Source of the DNA: Bog-257 sp963846715
GTDB taxonomy: Bacteria > Acidobacteriota > Terriglobia > Terriglobales > Acidobacteriaceae
Assembly (NCBI GenBank): GCA_963846715.1
Contig: CAWJXA010000003.1
Location: 1-64,000, forward strand
Length of the DNA stretch: 64,000 bases
Direction: 5' to 3'
Both the position numbers and the translations under genes were made by a program. Below the pieces are notes generated by a model. The model was not told the origin of the DNA. It saw only the letters and a list, made by a program, of their open reading frames with translations, and made no database searches. Below are positions 40,452 to 48,094 of the stretch, piece by piece; position 1 is the stretch's first letter, and every line of letters begins with the position of its first letter.

Positions 40452-41282
40452 GTGAAAAAGAAAAAGAAGAATACGGGTCATCCATATGAGTTGCTTGCGC
40501 AAGCCATCTGGCAAGCACTCAATGATCAGGAAGAACTTACCAATGTGAAGGTTCAATGCAATGTCACCTTGGAAGGAAACCTCACATCTCACGAGATTGA
40601 TGTTTACTGGGAATTTAAGAGGAGCGGAGTTACTTACAGGACGGTCGTTCAAGCGAAAGACTGGATCAATCCCGTGAAACAGGAGCAGTTGATTGCTTTT
40701 AAGAAGGTTCTTGAAGACCTGCCAGGTCAGCCAAGAGGCATATTCGTTACCCGCACCGGTTATCAACGTGGTGCGTTACAGGTCGCAAAGGCGACTGGCA
40801 TTGAATTGTTCGAGCTGAGTCAGGTTGAAGGCGAAAAACCTCTCCCGAATTTGAAAGCGATGGTTGGCGACTGGGTGGTTGGAAGGGCCGAAATCCGGAG
40901 CTTCACCGTTCCAGACGAAAAAGGTGGTACCCGAGAAGAACTGGTCCTCGGAATCCACATGACGATTTTCCACCCTGTGCGCTCTAACATGACGGTCGAG
41001 ATGGACTCCAAATGGTTTAACGAAGACCCGGTGGGCCAACAAATTGACAAGTCCAAGATTTCCTTCGCTCCACGTGTGCTTTCCGAGTTTGTCCTTTACG
41101 ACTCTGCAGGCGAGCGATGCTCCACATTGCAACAGGTTGTTAACGATGAAGTCGCAATCATGAAGGCCGATAAGATCGATGCTAAGCATATAATCCATCG
41201 TTTCGAAAAGGATACTTTCTTCAAGCCCGACTCCCCTGAAATCCCTCCGGTAAAAATCAAGGCAATCGCCTTTGCATCTTGA
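40452..41282 (+). CDS. Mrr-like restriction endonuclease (PD-(D/E)XK, QxK variant)
   Basis: The 276-residue protein (GTG start) carries a nuclease core: HEIDVYWEF with Asp50, then VVQAKDW with Gln67 and Lys69, and an IFVTRTGYQRGALQVAKATGIELFEL segment typical of Mrr_cat domains that cut DNA or modified DNA. The C-terminal 150 residues (SFTVPDEKGG ... IPPVKIKAIAF) are unrecognised and may sense the target. Base use is visibly lower in GC than in its neighbours, consistent with transfer. No methyltransferase is adjacent. A defence role is likely. Confidence 0.75.
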   Translation: MKKKKKNTGHPYELLAQAIWQALNDQEELTNVKVQCNVTLEGNLTSHEIDVYWEFKRSGVTYRTVVQAKDWINPVKQEQLIAFKKVLEDLPGQPRGIFVTRTGYQRGALQVAKATGIELFELSQVEGEKPLPNLKAMVGDWVVGRAEIRSFTVPDEKGGTREELVLGIHMTIFHPVRSNMTVEMDSKWFNEDPVGQQIDKSKISFAPRVLSEFVLYDSAGERCSTLQQVVNDEVAIMKADKIDAKHIIHRFEKDTFFKPDSPEIPPVKIKAIAFAS

Positions 41283-41417
41283 TCGAAAAGACGGAACGGC
41301 CAGCTCACTTCACTTTGAAAAACTTCGTCAAATTTGTTCTCCGACGAATCCCAGACGGTAAGGAACATTACTTCATTACCCCAAAACCGCAATCATCTAC
41401 TTGACAGTTGCCGGGTT

Positions 41418-41446
41418 CCACTCATTCGCGGTTTTCGAATGAGTGG
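41418..41446. terminator. Long hairpin downstream of the nuclease gene
   Basis: CCACTCATTCG and CGAATGAGTGG form a perfect eleven-base stem with a seven-base loop, 135 bases after the nuclease stop. No T run follows on either strand, so it may be a bidirectional transcription barrier rather than a standard terminator. Confidence 0.45.
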
Positions 41447-41545
41447 GAATCATGGCGGACACTTATCGTGTCTAGTGCCCGAGGTTAGCCAAGCAGAGGT
41501 GCGAACATGGGGCACCAGCACCAAGCCCTCTGTTTCGACATGGGT

Positions 41546-41989
41546 TTATGTGACGCTATCCGGGTGAATGGCTGTGACACCATCATAGCGGCTGAAGTCC
41601 TTCACGTTGAACGTGAGAATGCTGCTGATCCCATGTACCTTCATGACGGCAACCAGCCGCGCGTCATGCACCTTAGCGCCAACGACGCTGTGCTGCACGA
41701 CCAACTCTAGCCACTTCTCAAAGGTCTGTAGCGAGTCAGGAACGATGACGAACAGTCGACTGAGTTTTTTTACGTACCGTTCCGTGGCAGTGACGCTCAG
41801 GCCGAAGCCGTTGACATCGGCTGGCCGGGTACATACATTCCAAAACTCAACGATATTCTGAGGCGCAACACACAAAATGTGCTGTTGGCGATTCAATCTC
41901 TTGATTGAGTTGTTTGCAGACTGCCCTGACTCACGTCGGCGTTGTGCAGCGCGGAGCAGAACATTGGTATCCACCAATATCCGCATCAC
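41546..41989 (-). CDS. VapC-like PIN-domain toxin
   Basis: The 147-residue protein starts MMRILVDTNVLLRAAQ with the first catalytic Asp, has the conserved Glu in APQNIVEFWNVCTRP, and the later acidic residues in KVHDARLVAVMKVHGI and FNVKDF. It is the ribonuclease of a type II pair: its start overlaps the stop of the upstream antitoxin by four bases. It belongs to a different VapC subgroup from the gene at 3598 (the two share only catalytic residues), so it was gained separately. Confidence 0.85.
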   Translation of the reverse strand: MMRILVDTNVLLRAAQRRRESGQSANNSIKRLNRQQHILCVAPQNIVEFWNVCTRPADVNGFGLSVTATERYVKKLSRLFVIVPDSLQTFEKWLELVVQHSVVGAKVHDARLVAVMKVHGISSILTFNVKDFSRYDGVTAIHPDSVT

Positions 41990-42231
41990 CAGCGATCCGG
42001 GTACATGCTCACACGCGAAATAGCTTCGTCAGAGAGAAGCGGTGTCTCCGGAAAGCTGTCAACCCATGCATCGAATTCCTTTTCCCAATCTTCTGGAGGG
42101 GATGCGCTATGGTTTATGCCATGCTCCTGAATCACCTGCTCAAGGTACGTCTCAAGCGGAAGCCCGCGTGCCCGTGCTGCCGCTAACAGGTCGACTTCGA
42201 GTTCAGGTTTCAACTTCAGCTTTACGTTCAT
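41986..42231 (-). CDS. Antitoxin partner of the PIN toxin (VapB-like)
   Basis: The 81-residue protein starts MNVKLKLKPELEVDLLAAARARGLPLETYLEQVIQE, abbreviated by order; this is a ribbon-helix-helix-like DNA-binding region. The tail contains WEKEFDAWVDSFPETPLLSDEAISR, the typical toxin-wrapping segment before a PIN gene. It overlaps the toxin start by four bases and should repress its own promoter. Confidence 0.8.
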   Translation of the reverse strand: MNVKLKLKPELEVDLLAAARARGLPLETYLEQVIQEHGINHSASPPEDWEKEFDAWVDSFPETPLLSDEAISRVSMYPDRW

Positions 42232-42254
42232 AACCTACCTGCTTACCGGGGGCG

Positions 42255-42467
42255 TCACGGTTTCTTGAACAGGCCCGCCCTGACTTGCTCCCACGGGATA
42301 ACATCGGAGGGATTTTGTTCATGGCGCGCGATCCGGGAATCGAGCTCCGCACGTTGCGCCTCGGTCAGTGAGAGCGCGTCGGCTTCCAGGCTTTCCCAGA
42401 CCGCGTCCAACAGTTCTATCTTCTCGGCAGCCGACAGACTTTCTATCTGATTTCGCAAATCACTCAT
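42255..42467 (-). CDS. Addiction-module protein (CHP02574-like), orphan
   Basis: The 70-residue protein reads MSDLRNQIESLSAAEKIELLDAVWESL, then LTEAQRAELDSRIARHEQNPSDVIPWEQVRAGLFKKP in order, the pattern of putative addiction-module antitoxins that normally precede a ParE/RelE-like toxin. Here the next gene, 23 bases on, is the antitoxin of the VapC pair, so its own toxin is missing. It may now help to regulate the fused three-gene unit. Confidence 0.75.
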   Translation of the reverse strand: MSDLRNQIESLSAAEKIELLDAVWESLEADALSLTEAQRAELDSRIARHEQNPSDVIPWEQVRAGLFKKP

Positions 42468-42644
42468 CGTCTATAACCCTAGCGCGGTTTCCCCGGCCCG
42501 GCAAGCATGATGGTCCCCTTAGGGTTTCAGGCACGGTGGAACGGCTCATCGAGTAGCAGTCCTGCTTTATCAAGCGTGGTATGCCCCGGGTTGTTCGTCC
42601 GTCTCTTGGACGCTAGCAGATCCGGATTAGTGTACCCGCCCGTT

Positions 42645-42866
42645 CGGGTAGTAAGGCGCTTCAGCGCCGCGTTCGCCGCGGCCATACGTCCGGCGTGAGA
42701 ACTCTGTCGTCCCTGAAGGGACTCAGATCAATTTGCCACTCTACCCAGGGCTCACGCCCTGGGCTAACACCAGTTCCGCCCCTGTGGGGCTGTTTTCTAA
42801 CCATTCAGTCCACTAAGGCGAACGAAACATGGTTCTCACGCACACTCTCAAGGCCCGCACTACCCG
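42645..42866. repeat. Family 2 repeat ends flanking a family 1 element
   Basis: The left end (GGTAGTAAGGCGCTTCAGCGCCGCGT, 42647-42672, shown in parts) and the right end (GGCCCGCACTACCCG, 42852-42866) match the two ends of the composite repeat at 19479-19650. Between them lies a complete family 1 element (42693-42841), which suggests insertion of one repeat into the other. Confidence 0.55.
42693..42841 (+). repeat. Family 1 hairpin repeat, copy B
   Basis: GCGTGAGAAC and GTTCTCACGC form perfect ten-base terminal inverted repeats. Inside are GTCCCTGAAGGGACTC, CCCAGGGC...GCCCTGGGCTAAC and CCCCTGTGGGG, the same three palindromes as copies A, C, D and E. The surrounding 42468-43017 holds no gene. 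Confidence 0.8.
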
Positions 42867-43017
42867 TGCACACCGGACACATCTCTTGCGCAACTGGTCT
42901 GACCTGGACAGAGGAAGCTTCGGATGGCCCACCGAATATTTCCGATTTGCGCGCCACAATCACTGCTCGTAAACTGTAGTAACTGATTCCCCGTCGAAAT
43001 TGTGCCAGGAGGCTAGT

Positions 43018-44520
43018 CTGGGCTGTTTTCGCCGTTTGTCTTTCGTGCCGCTAGTGCTGGTTTGCCTTACGTGCGCCGCCACAGCGCAGTCCAAGGCCAC
43101 GCTTGACGTAAACGAGACGCTATTCAGCATCGTGGCGGCCATGAACGTCTGCGGGTACGATTCGGAGCTCCAGGCATCCTCGCCGATTCGCACCGCAGTC
43201 CGCGCCGAACTTGTTGAGGCGAGCAAATCGCCGGCCGCGGCATCAGCAGCAAAAGAGATGTGCCAGTTTTATCGCGAGCACCAGCAGGGCGATGGAGCGC
43301 ACGACCTGGCGCAATACGTGTCGCTGGCTTTGTATCTGGGACCGCCCCCGGATTTCACTCCCAAGGTAAAAGAATCCGACATGCCGCCGGATTCGACCTA
43401 CGTGTTGGGATTTGTACCGTTGGTCAAACAGTATTATGCCGCGGCCAATCTGCATTCCATCTGGCTCAAGCATCAACCTGAATATCTAGCGCTGATTGAC
43501 CGCTACCACGAACCCGTCGCACACATGATTACCTCGACCGACACGTATTTGCGAATGCCGTTGTCGGGATATCTGGGGCGCAGCTTCACGGTGTATCTGG
43601 AACCGATGAGCGCGCCCGGGCAAATCAATTCGCGCAACTATCTTCAGGACTATTACTATCTGGTGGTCTCTCCCAGTGGCGATAACATCCACATGCAGGC
43701 CTTGCGGCATACCTACCTGCATTTCGTGCTCGATCCGCTGATAGCTAAGCGGGCGACGGCCCTGCAGCGCCTGAAGCCAATCCTGGTGGCGGTGCAGAAA
43801 GCTCCCATGGCGGAAGACTACAAGGTGGACCCGGGACTGCTGGTGGTGGAATGTTTGATTCGGGCGATTGAGGCGCGGACCCCTCCCGATCCCAAACTGC
43901 CCGAGAAAGAGCGCCGCGAGATGTTGCAGCGGGACGAAGCGGAAGGTTTCATCCTGACCGGGTATTTCTACGATCAGTTGAGGGATTTCGAGAAGGAAAA
44001 CACCGGACTGCAAGACGCGTTCCCGGATTGGCTGCACAATATTGATGTTGACCACGAGAAGAAACGGGCGAGCGAGATTGAGTATGCGTCGCAAGCCACG
44101 CCCGAGGTGGTGCGAGCCGCGAAACCTGCATCTCAACAGAAGATCGACTTGGCCGAACGAGAGCTGGCAAGCGGCGATCCTGCGGGGGCGCAAAAGCTGG
44201 CGGAAGAAGCGCTCAATGACAAGGAAGATCCGGCGCGAGCGTATTTCGTGCTGGCTCGGGCGGCCACGATGAGCGGTAACATGCAGGGGGCGCAGGACAA
44301 CTTTCAAAAGGCGCTAAATGCCGCTAAGGACCCGCGCATCGCGGCCTGGTGTCACATCTACCTGGGACGTATTCTGGACCTGCAGGACGAGAGAGAAAAG
44401 GCGGTTGCCGAGTATCAGGCGGCCTTGAACGCCGGTGACACGTCGGCAGACACCAAGAAGGCGGCCGAACGCGGGCTCAAGGAAGCATACCAGCCCCCGA
44501 ACGCAAAGCCGGAGCAGTGA
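43018..44520 (+). CDS. Secreted TPR-containing protein
   Basis: AGGAGG at 43007-43012 is perfectly placed for a CTG at 43018; the open frame reaches back to a TTG at 43000, and a TTG at 43036 is possible too. The product has a signal peptide (RLSFVPLVLVCLTCAATAQ), a large unrecognised region (about 30-360), and C-terminal TPR units (KIDLAERELASGDPAGAQKLAEEALNDKEDPARAYFVLARAATMSGNMQGAQDNFQKALNAAKDPR in order). TPRs mediate protein contacts. It precedes another secreted TPR-like gene by 54 bases; both may serve one envelope complex. Confidence 0.7.
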   Translation: MGCFRRLSFVPLVLVCLTCAATAQSKATLDVNETLFSIVAAMNVCGYDSELQASSPIRTAVRAELVEASKSPAAASAAKEMCQFYREHQQGDGAHDLAQYVSLALYLGPPPDFTPKVKESDMPPDSTYVLGFVPLVKQYYAAANLHSIWLKHQPEYLALIDRYHEPVAHMITSTDTYLRMPLSGYLGRSFTVYLEPMSAPGQINSRNYLQDYYYLVVSPSGDNIHMQALRHTYLHFVLDPLIAKRATALQRLKPILVAVQKAPMAEDYKVDPGLLVVECLIRAIEARTPPDPKLPEKERREMLQRDEAEGFILTGYFYDQLRDFEKENTGLQDAFPDWLHNIDVDHEKKRASEIEYASQATPEVVRAAKPASQQKIDLAERELASGDPAGAQKLAEEALNDKEDPARAYFVLARAATMSGNMQGAQDNFQKALNAAKDPRIAAWCHIYLGRILDLQDEREKAVAEYQAALNAGDTSADTKKAAERGLKEAYQPPNAKPEQ

Positions 44521-44574
44521 CAAGTTCGCATGACCGGGAGGCCAGCAATACTCCCCAAGAAAGGACAAGCATTC

Positions 44575-45531
44575 ATGAGAGCAAGTTTCGTAATTTTCAC
44601 GGTAATGCTGGCCGCCACCATGGCCATGGCAAAGCCTACCCCTAATCAGGCAGGTTCTAACGGGCAGACGCCAGCGCAGAGTGGCACGCAGACGCAGCCT
44701 CCAGCGGCTTCCTCCAGCAGTGCGCATGCCGCGACGCCGCCGGCAGGCGCGCACAAAATGCTCCAGGCCAAGACGCAGGATGAGATGAAAGCCTATCAGG
44801 ATGCGGCCAGCAAGACTGATCCTGCGCAAGCAGAGGCCGCCGCCAATGCTTTCGCTGCGAAATATCCGACCAGCGACCTGAGAGCCGCCCTTTACGTTCG
44901 CGCTATGAACCTGTATGGCCAGGCAAATAATTCCGAGAAGGTCATCGAGATGGGACGTAAGGCCATCGCGGCCGATCCGACGAACCCGGTGCCTTTGGTG
45001 CAAGTGGGGTCCGCATTCGTCGAGGGCACTCGCGATACGGATATGGACCGCGACCAGCGTCTGGCTGAAGCTGCCAAGGACGCCCAAGGCGCGATCGATA
45101 ACATCAACAACCTGATGGCGCCTCCCGACGCTCCCGCCGATCGGGTGGCGGCAGTGAAAGCCAGTATTGTAACTATGGCCTACGACACGCTCGGCATGGT
45201 CAACCTAAACAAGAAAGACTACCCCGCTGCGGAGCAGCAGTTCTTGAAAGCGGTGGATGCCAGCAAAAGTCAACCGGAAGCGGTCGTGTTCTTGAGACTG
45301 TCCGTGGCCCAGGACCAGCAGAAGGAGTATTCCAAGGCACTGGACTCCGCCAATAAGGCCGAGCAATATGCGCCCGCGGGAAGTGCAGCGCAAAACCTGG
45401 CCAAGCAGCAACAGGCGCGGTTGCAGAAGCTGATGGCAGGTGCGACTCCGGCACCGGCGACGCCCGCTGCGAGCACACCGCCGCCGGCGCAGGCGCCTGC
45501 TCAGACTCCTGCGAATACGCCGCCGCACTAA
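44575..45531 (+). CDS. Secreted TPR-repeat protein with Pro/Ala-rich ends
   Basis: From ATG 44575 (AAGGAC upstream) the product has 318 residues: a signal peptide (MRASFVIFTVMLAATMAMA), a Gln/Pro/Ser linker, a helical TPR-like region (DEMKAYQDAASKTDPAQAEAAANAFAAKYPTSDL, YVRAMNLYGQANNSEKVIEMGRKAI, YDTLGMVNLNKKDYPAAEQQFLKAV in order) and an Ala/Pro-rich tail. It fits a periplasmic scaffold. It lies between the larger TPR protein and rnc and may be co-transcribed with them. Confidence 0.75.
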   Translation: MRASFVIFTVMLAATMAMAKPTPNQAGSNGQTPAQSGTQTQPPAASSSSAHAATPPAGAHKMLQAKTQDEMKAYQDAASKTDPAQAEAAANAFAAKYPTSDLRAALYVRAMNLYGQANNSEKVIEMGRKAIAADPTNPVPLVQVGSAFVEGTRDTDMDRDQRLAEAAKDAQGAIDNINNLMAPPDAPADRVAAVKASIVTMAYDTLGMVNLNKKDYPAAEQQFLKAVDASKSQPEAVVFLRLSVAQDQQKEYSKALDSANKAEQYAPAGSAAQNLAKQQQARLQKLMAGATPAPATPAASTPPPAQAPAQTPANTPPH

Positions 45532-45596
45532 GACACAGGAATATTAAGGATGGTTTTGGGCCGCCGTAACCGTGCGGCCCAAGCCATCGAAGGCAA

Positions 45597-46409
45597 ATGA
45601 ACTCTACCTCGCATGACCTGTCCGCTTTAGAGGAAGCTCTGGGGCATCGTTTCGGTCGCCGCGCTCTCCTGGAGCAGGCCGTCACCCATACTTCCTACGC
45701 CCGCGAGATGGAAGCCCAAAACGCGACGGAGGGAGCTCATACTGCAGCGCCGGATAACGAGCAAATGGAATTTCTGGGCGACGCGGTGCTGGGTTTCGTG
45801 GTGAGCCGGGAACTTTTCGAACGATTTCCGGAATATCAAGAAGGCGAGCTTTCGAAGCTGCGAGCGCACCTGGTAAGCGCCCGCCATCTGCTTCGTCCCG
45901 CCCGTGAACTGGGAGTGGGACAATATCTTCGCCTGGGAAGGGGGGAGGAACGAAGCGGTGGCCGCAACAAGGTTGCTTTGCTGGTGGACGCACTGGAGGC
46001 CATTATTGCGGCACTATTTCTTGACGCCGGTTTGGAAAAAGCGCGTGCATTCATCCTGCAATCCATCCTCGAACCGGGGCTGGAGGAAGTTCACCAGAGC
46101 GGCAGCGGCAAGTTACCCGTAATCGACTACAAGTCCGCCTTGCAAGAAGCGGTGCACGCCAGCGGTCGCCCGCAGCCGCGTTATGTGCTGGTGAAAGAAG
46201 AGGGTCCGGACCATCGCAAGTTGTTCACGATGGAGGCCCAAGTGCCGGCTTCTCCTGGCGGAGAAAAGGGCTTTGCCTGCCGCGCCGAAGGCAACACCAA
46301 GAAACTGGCTGAACAAAGGGCCGCGCGAGAGGCGTGGGATTTTCTACAATCGCTAAAGACGGGAACGGAGGAAACCGGTTCCTCCGCCAAGCCCTCCGAA
46401 CATTCATGA
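45597..46409 (+). CDS. rnc: Ribonuclease III
   Basis: The 270-residue protein has the RNase III signature NEQMEFLGDAVLGFVVS with catalytic acids, ALLVDALEAIIAALFLDAG (second acid set), and a C-terminal double-stranded RNA-binding domain (DYKSALQEAVHASGRPQPRYVLVKEEGPDHRKLFTMEAQV ... GNTKKLAEQRAAREAWDFL in order). It processes rRNA precursors and structured mRNAs. Its stop overlaps the signal peptidase start (ATGA), as in many bacteria with linked rnc and lepB. Confidence 0.95.
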   Translation: MNSTSHDLSALEEALGHRFGRRALLEQAVTHTSYAREMEAQNATEGAHTAAPDNEQMEFLGDAVLGFVVSRELFERFPEYQEGELSKLRAHLVSARHLLRPARELGVGQYLRLGRGEERSGGRNKVALLVDALEAIIAALFLDAGLEKARAFILQSILEPGLEEVHQSGSGKLPVIDYKSALQEAVHASGRPQPRYVLVKEEGPDHRKLFTMEAQVPASPGGEKGFACRAEGNTKKLAEQRAAREAWDFLQSLKTGTEETGSSAKPSEHS

Positions 46410-47206
46410 ACGAAGTCCGTACTGAATCGTCCGTCGAGGTTGCTGCCGAAGAACCGAAGAGTGTCGAGGCACGCCCGCCGGCGCGCAGCCATTCCGGTGG
46501 GATGCACTCGTTGCAGTCGCTGGCCACGACGATCGTGATCGCGGTCTTCGTGATTGCTTTCGTGGTGCAGGCCTTCCAAATTCCCTCGCCCTCCATGGAG
46601 AAAACGCTGCTGGTGGGCGACTATCTTTTGGTGGACAAGGCACACGACGGACACTCCAGGCTTTGGGGATGGCTGATGCCCTACAAGCCGGTGCAGCGAC
46701 AGGACATTATCGTTTTTCGCTATCCACTCGATCCCCGGCAGCACTTCGTCAAGCGTGTGGTAGCGGTACCCGGCGATCGGGTCAGGCTTATCAACAAACA
46801 TGTGTACGTCAACGGGGTTCGCCAGGACGATGCCTATGCCACGTTTCACTGGGAGCAGCGAGATAGTTTCCGCGACGATTTTCCCGACGGTAATTTGCTG
46901 GTCCTGGGAATGTCGTCCCCCTGGTACCTGCAAGTAAAGAAACTGCTAGAAGACGGCGAGTTGATTGTCCCTGAAGGTTCGTTTTTCGTGCTGGGGGACA
47001 ATCGCGATGACAGCTCAGACTCGCGCTACTGGGGGTTCGTGCCCGAAGAAAACATTGTTGGCCGTCCCCTGGTCATCTACTGGTCGGTGCTGCGGTCGGC
47101 ACCCGCTGACCGCCTTCCGTCTGATAAACTTTCGAGTCTGGCATACGATTTTACTCATGTGTTGCGAGGCCTACGCTGGCGCCGCATGTTTCGAACCGTG
47201 CAATAA
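46406..47206 (+). CDS. lepB: Signal peptidase I
   Basis: From ATG 46406 the product has 266 residues. It has an N-terminal membrane helix (TTIVIAVFVIAFVVQAF, near 40-56), the Ser nucleophile in IPSPSMEKTLLVGDYLLV, the Lys base in HFVKRVVAVPGDRV, and box E GDNRDDSSDSRYWGFVP. It removes signal peptides on the outer face of the inner membrane. A long insertion between boxes D and E (residues about 150-200, DDFPDGNLLVLGMSSPWYLQ) is typical of Acidobacteria-type enzymes. It overlaps rnc by four bases. Confidence 0.95.
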   Translation: MNEVRTESSVEVAAEEPKSVEARPPARSHSGGMHSLQSLATTIVIAVFVIAFVVQAFQIPSPSMEKTLLVGDYLLVDKAHDGHSRLWGWLMPYKPVQRQDIIVFRYPLDPRQHFVKRVVAVPGDRVRLINKHVYVNGVRQDDAYATFHWEQRDSFRDDFPDGNLLVLGMSSPWYLQVKKLLEDGELIVPEGSFFVLGDNRDDSSDSRYWGFVPEENIVGRPLVIYWSVLRSAPADRLPSDKLSSLAYDFTHVLRGLRWRRMFRTVQ

Positions 47207-47269
47207 GGTGCGGTTTCACCCGTGGGTTGGAAGATGGGCAGGCAACCCGAGGTTTAAGGAAGAGTTGAT

Positions 47270-48094
47270 TTGGCTTCTACAAAAAAGATCGTGAAGGACG
47301 CACCGGTGAAATCCGCAACGAAGGTCACGCCTGTGGTGGCGCGAGAATCGGAAAAGCCGGAGAAGGCGAAAGAGACGACTTCGGAATTTATCGCCTCCAT
47401 CGCCATTGTCCTGGTAACTGGACTGTTTATCATCACCTTCGCGCTGCAAGCGTTCACCATCCCGTCAAGTTCGATGGAGAACACCTTGCTGATTGGCGAT
47501 CACCTGTTCGTTGACCGCACCATTCTGGCTCCAAAAACCAGTTGGATCGGCAAACTGATTCCCTATCGCGACCCTCAACACGGCGATATCTTCGTGTTCA
47601 TCTCACCGGCGCAGCCAGGTCTTTACCTGGTCAAGCGCGTCATGGGCGTTCCGGGCGACCGGATTCATCTGCAGGACGGGGTGGTATACCGTAACGGGCA
47701 ACGCCTCGACGAGCCGTACGTCATCCGGCAAGGCACCTACAACGGATACCGCGATAATTTTCCCAACGTGCCGGTTGACGACTACGGAAACGTAACGCCA
47801 GAGTGGCGGCTTACGTTGCCTTCGCACATCGAGAATGGCGACCTAGTGGTGCCCCCGGGCAGCCTCTTTGCCATGGGCGACAATCGTGACGTCAGCCTCG
47901 ACTCCCGTTATTGGGGTTTCGTGCCACGCGAAAACGTCATCGGACGTCCGATGTTCGTCTACTGGTCGTTCGTCACGCCCCGCGACGAGTACGAACGGCA
48001 AAGCCTGGGAGATCGACTGGCCTGGATGTTCAACATCGTGATCCACTTCTTCGATCAGACCCGCTGGTCGCGCATGTTGCACGTGGTGCATTAA
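47270..48094 (+). CDS. lepB: Second signal peptidase I
   Basis: A TTG start at 47270, with AAGGAAGAG a few bases upstream, begins a 274-residue protein. It has a Lys-rich N-terminus, one membrane helix (IASIAIVLVTGLFIITFALQAF), Ser in IPSSSMENTLLIGDHLFVD, Lys in YLVKRVMGVPGDRI and GDNRDVSLDSRYWGFVP. Both catalytic residues are kept, so both tandem enzymes should be active, perhaps with different substrates or expression. Its stop overlaps the AsmA-like gene start by one base. Confidence 0.94.
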   Translation: MASTKKIVKDAPVKSATKVTPVVARESEKPEKAKETTSEFIASIAIVLVTGLFIITFALQAFTIPSSSMENTLLIGDHLFVDRTILAPKTSWIGKLIPYRDPQHGDIFVFISPAQPGLYLVKRVMGVPGDRIHLQDGVVYRNGQRLDEPYVIRQGTYNGYRDNFPNVPVDDYGNVTPEWRLTLPSHIENGDLVVPPGSLFAMGDNRDVSLDSRYWGFVPRENVIGRPMFVYWSFVTPRDEYERQSLGDRLAWMFNIVIHFFDQTRWSRMLHVVH

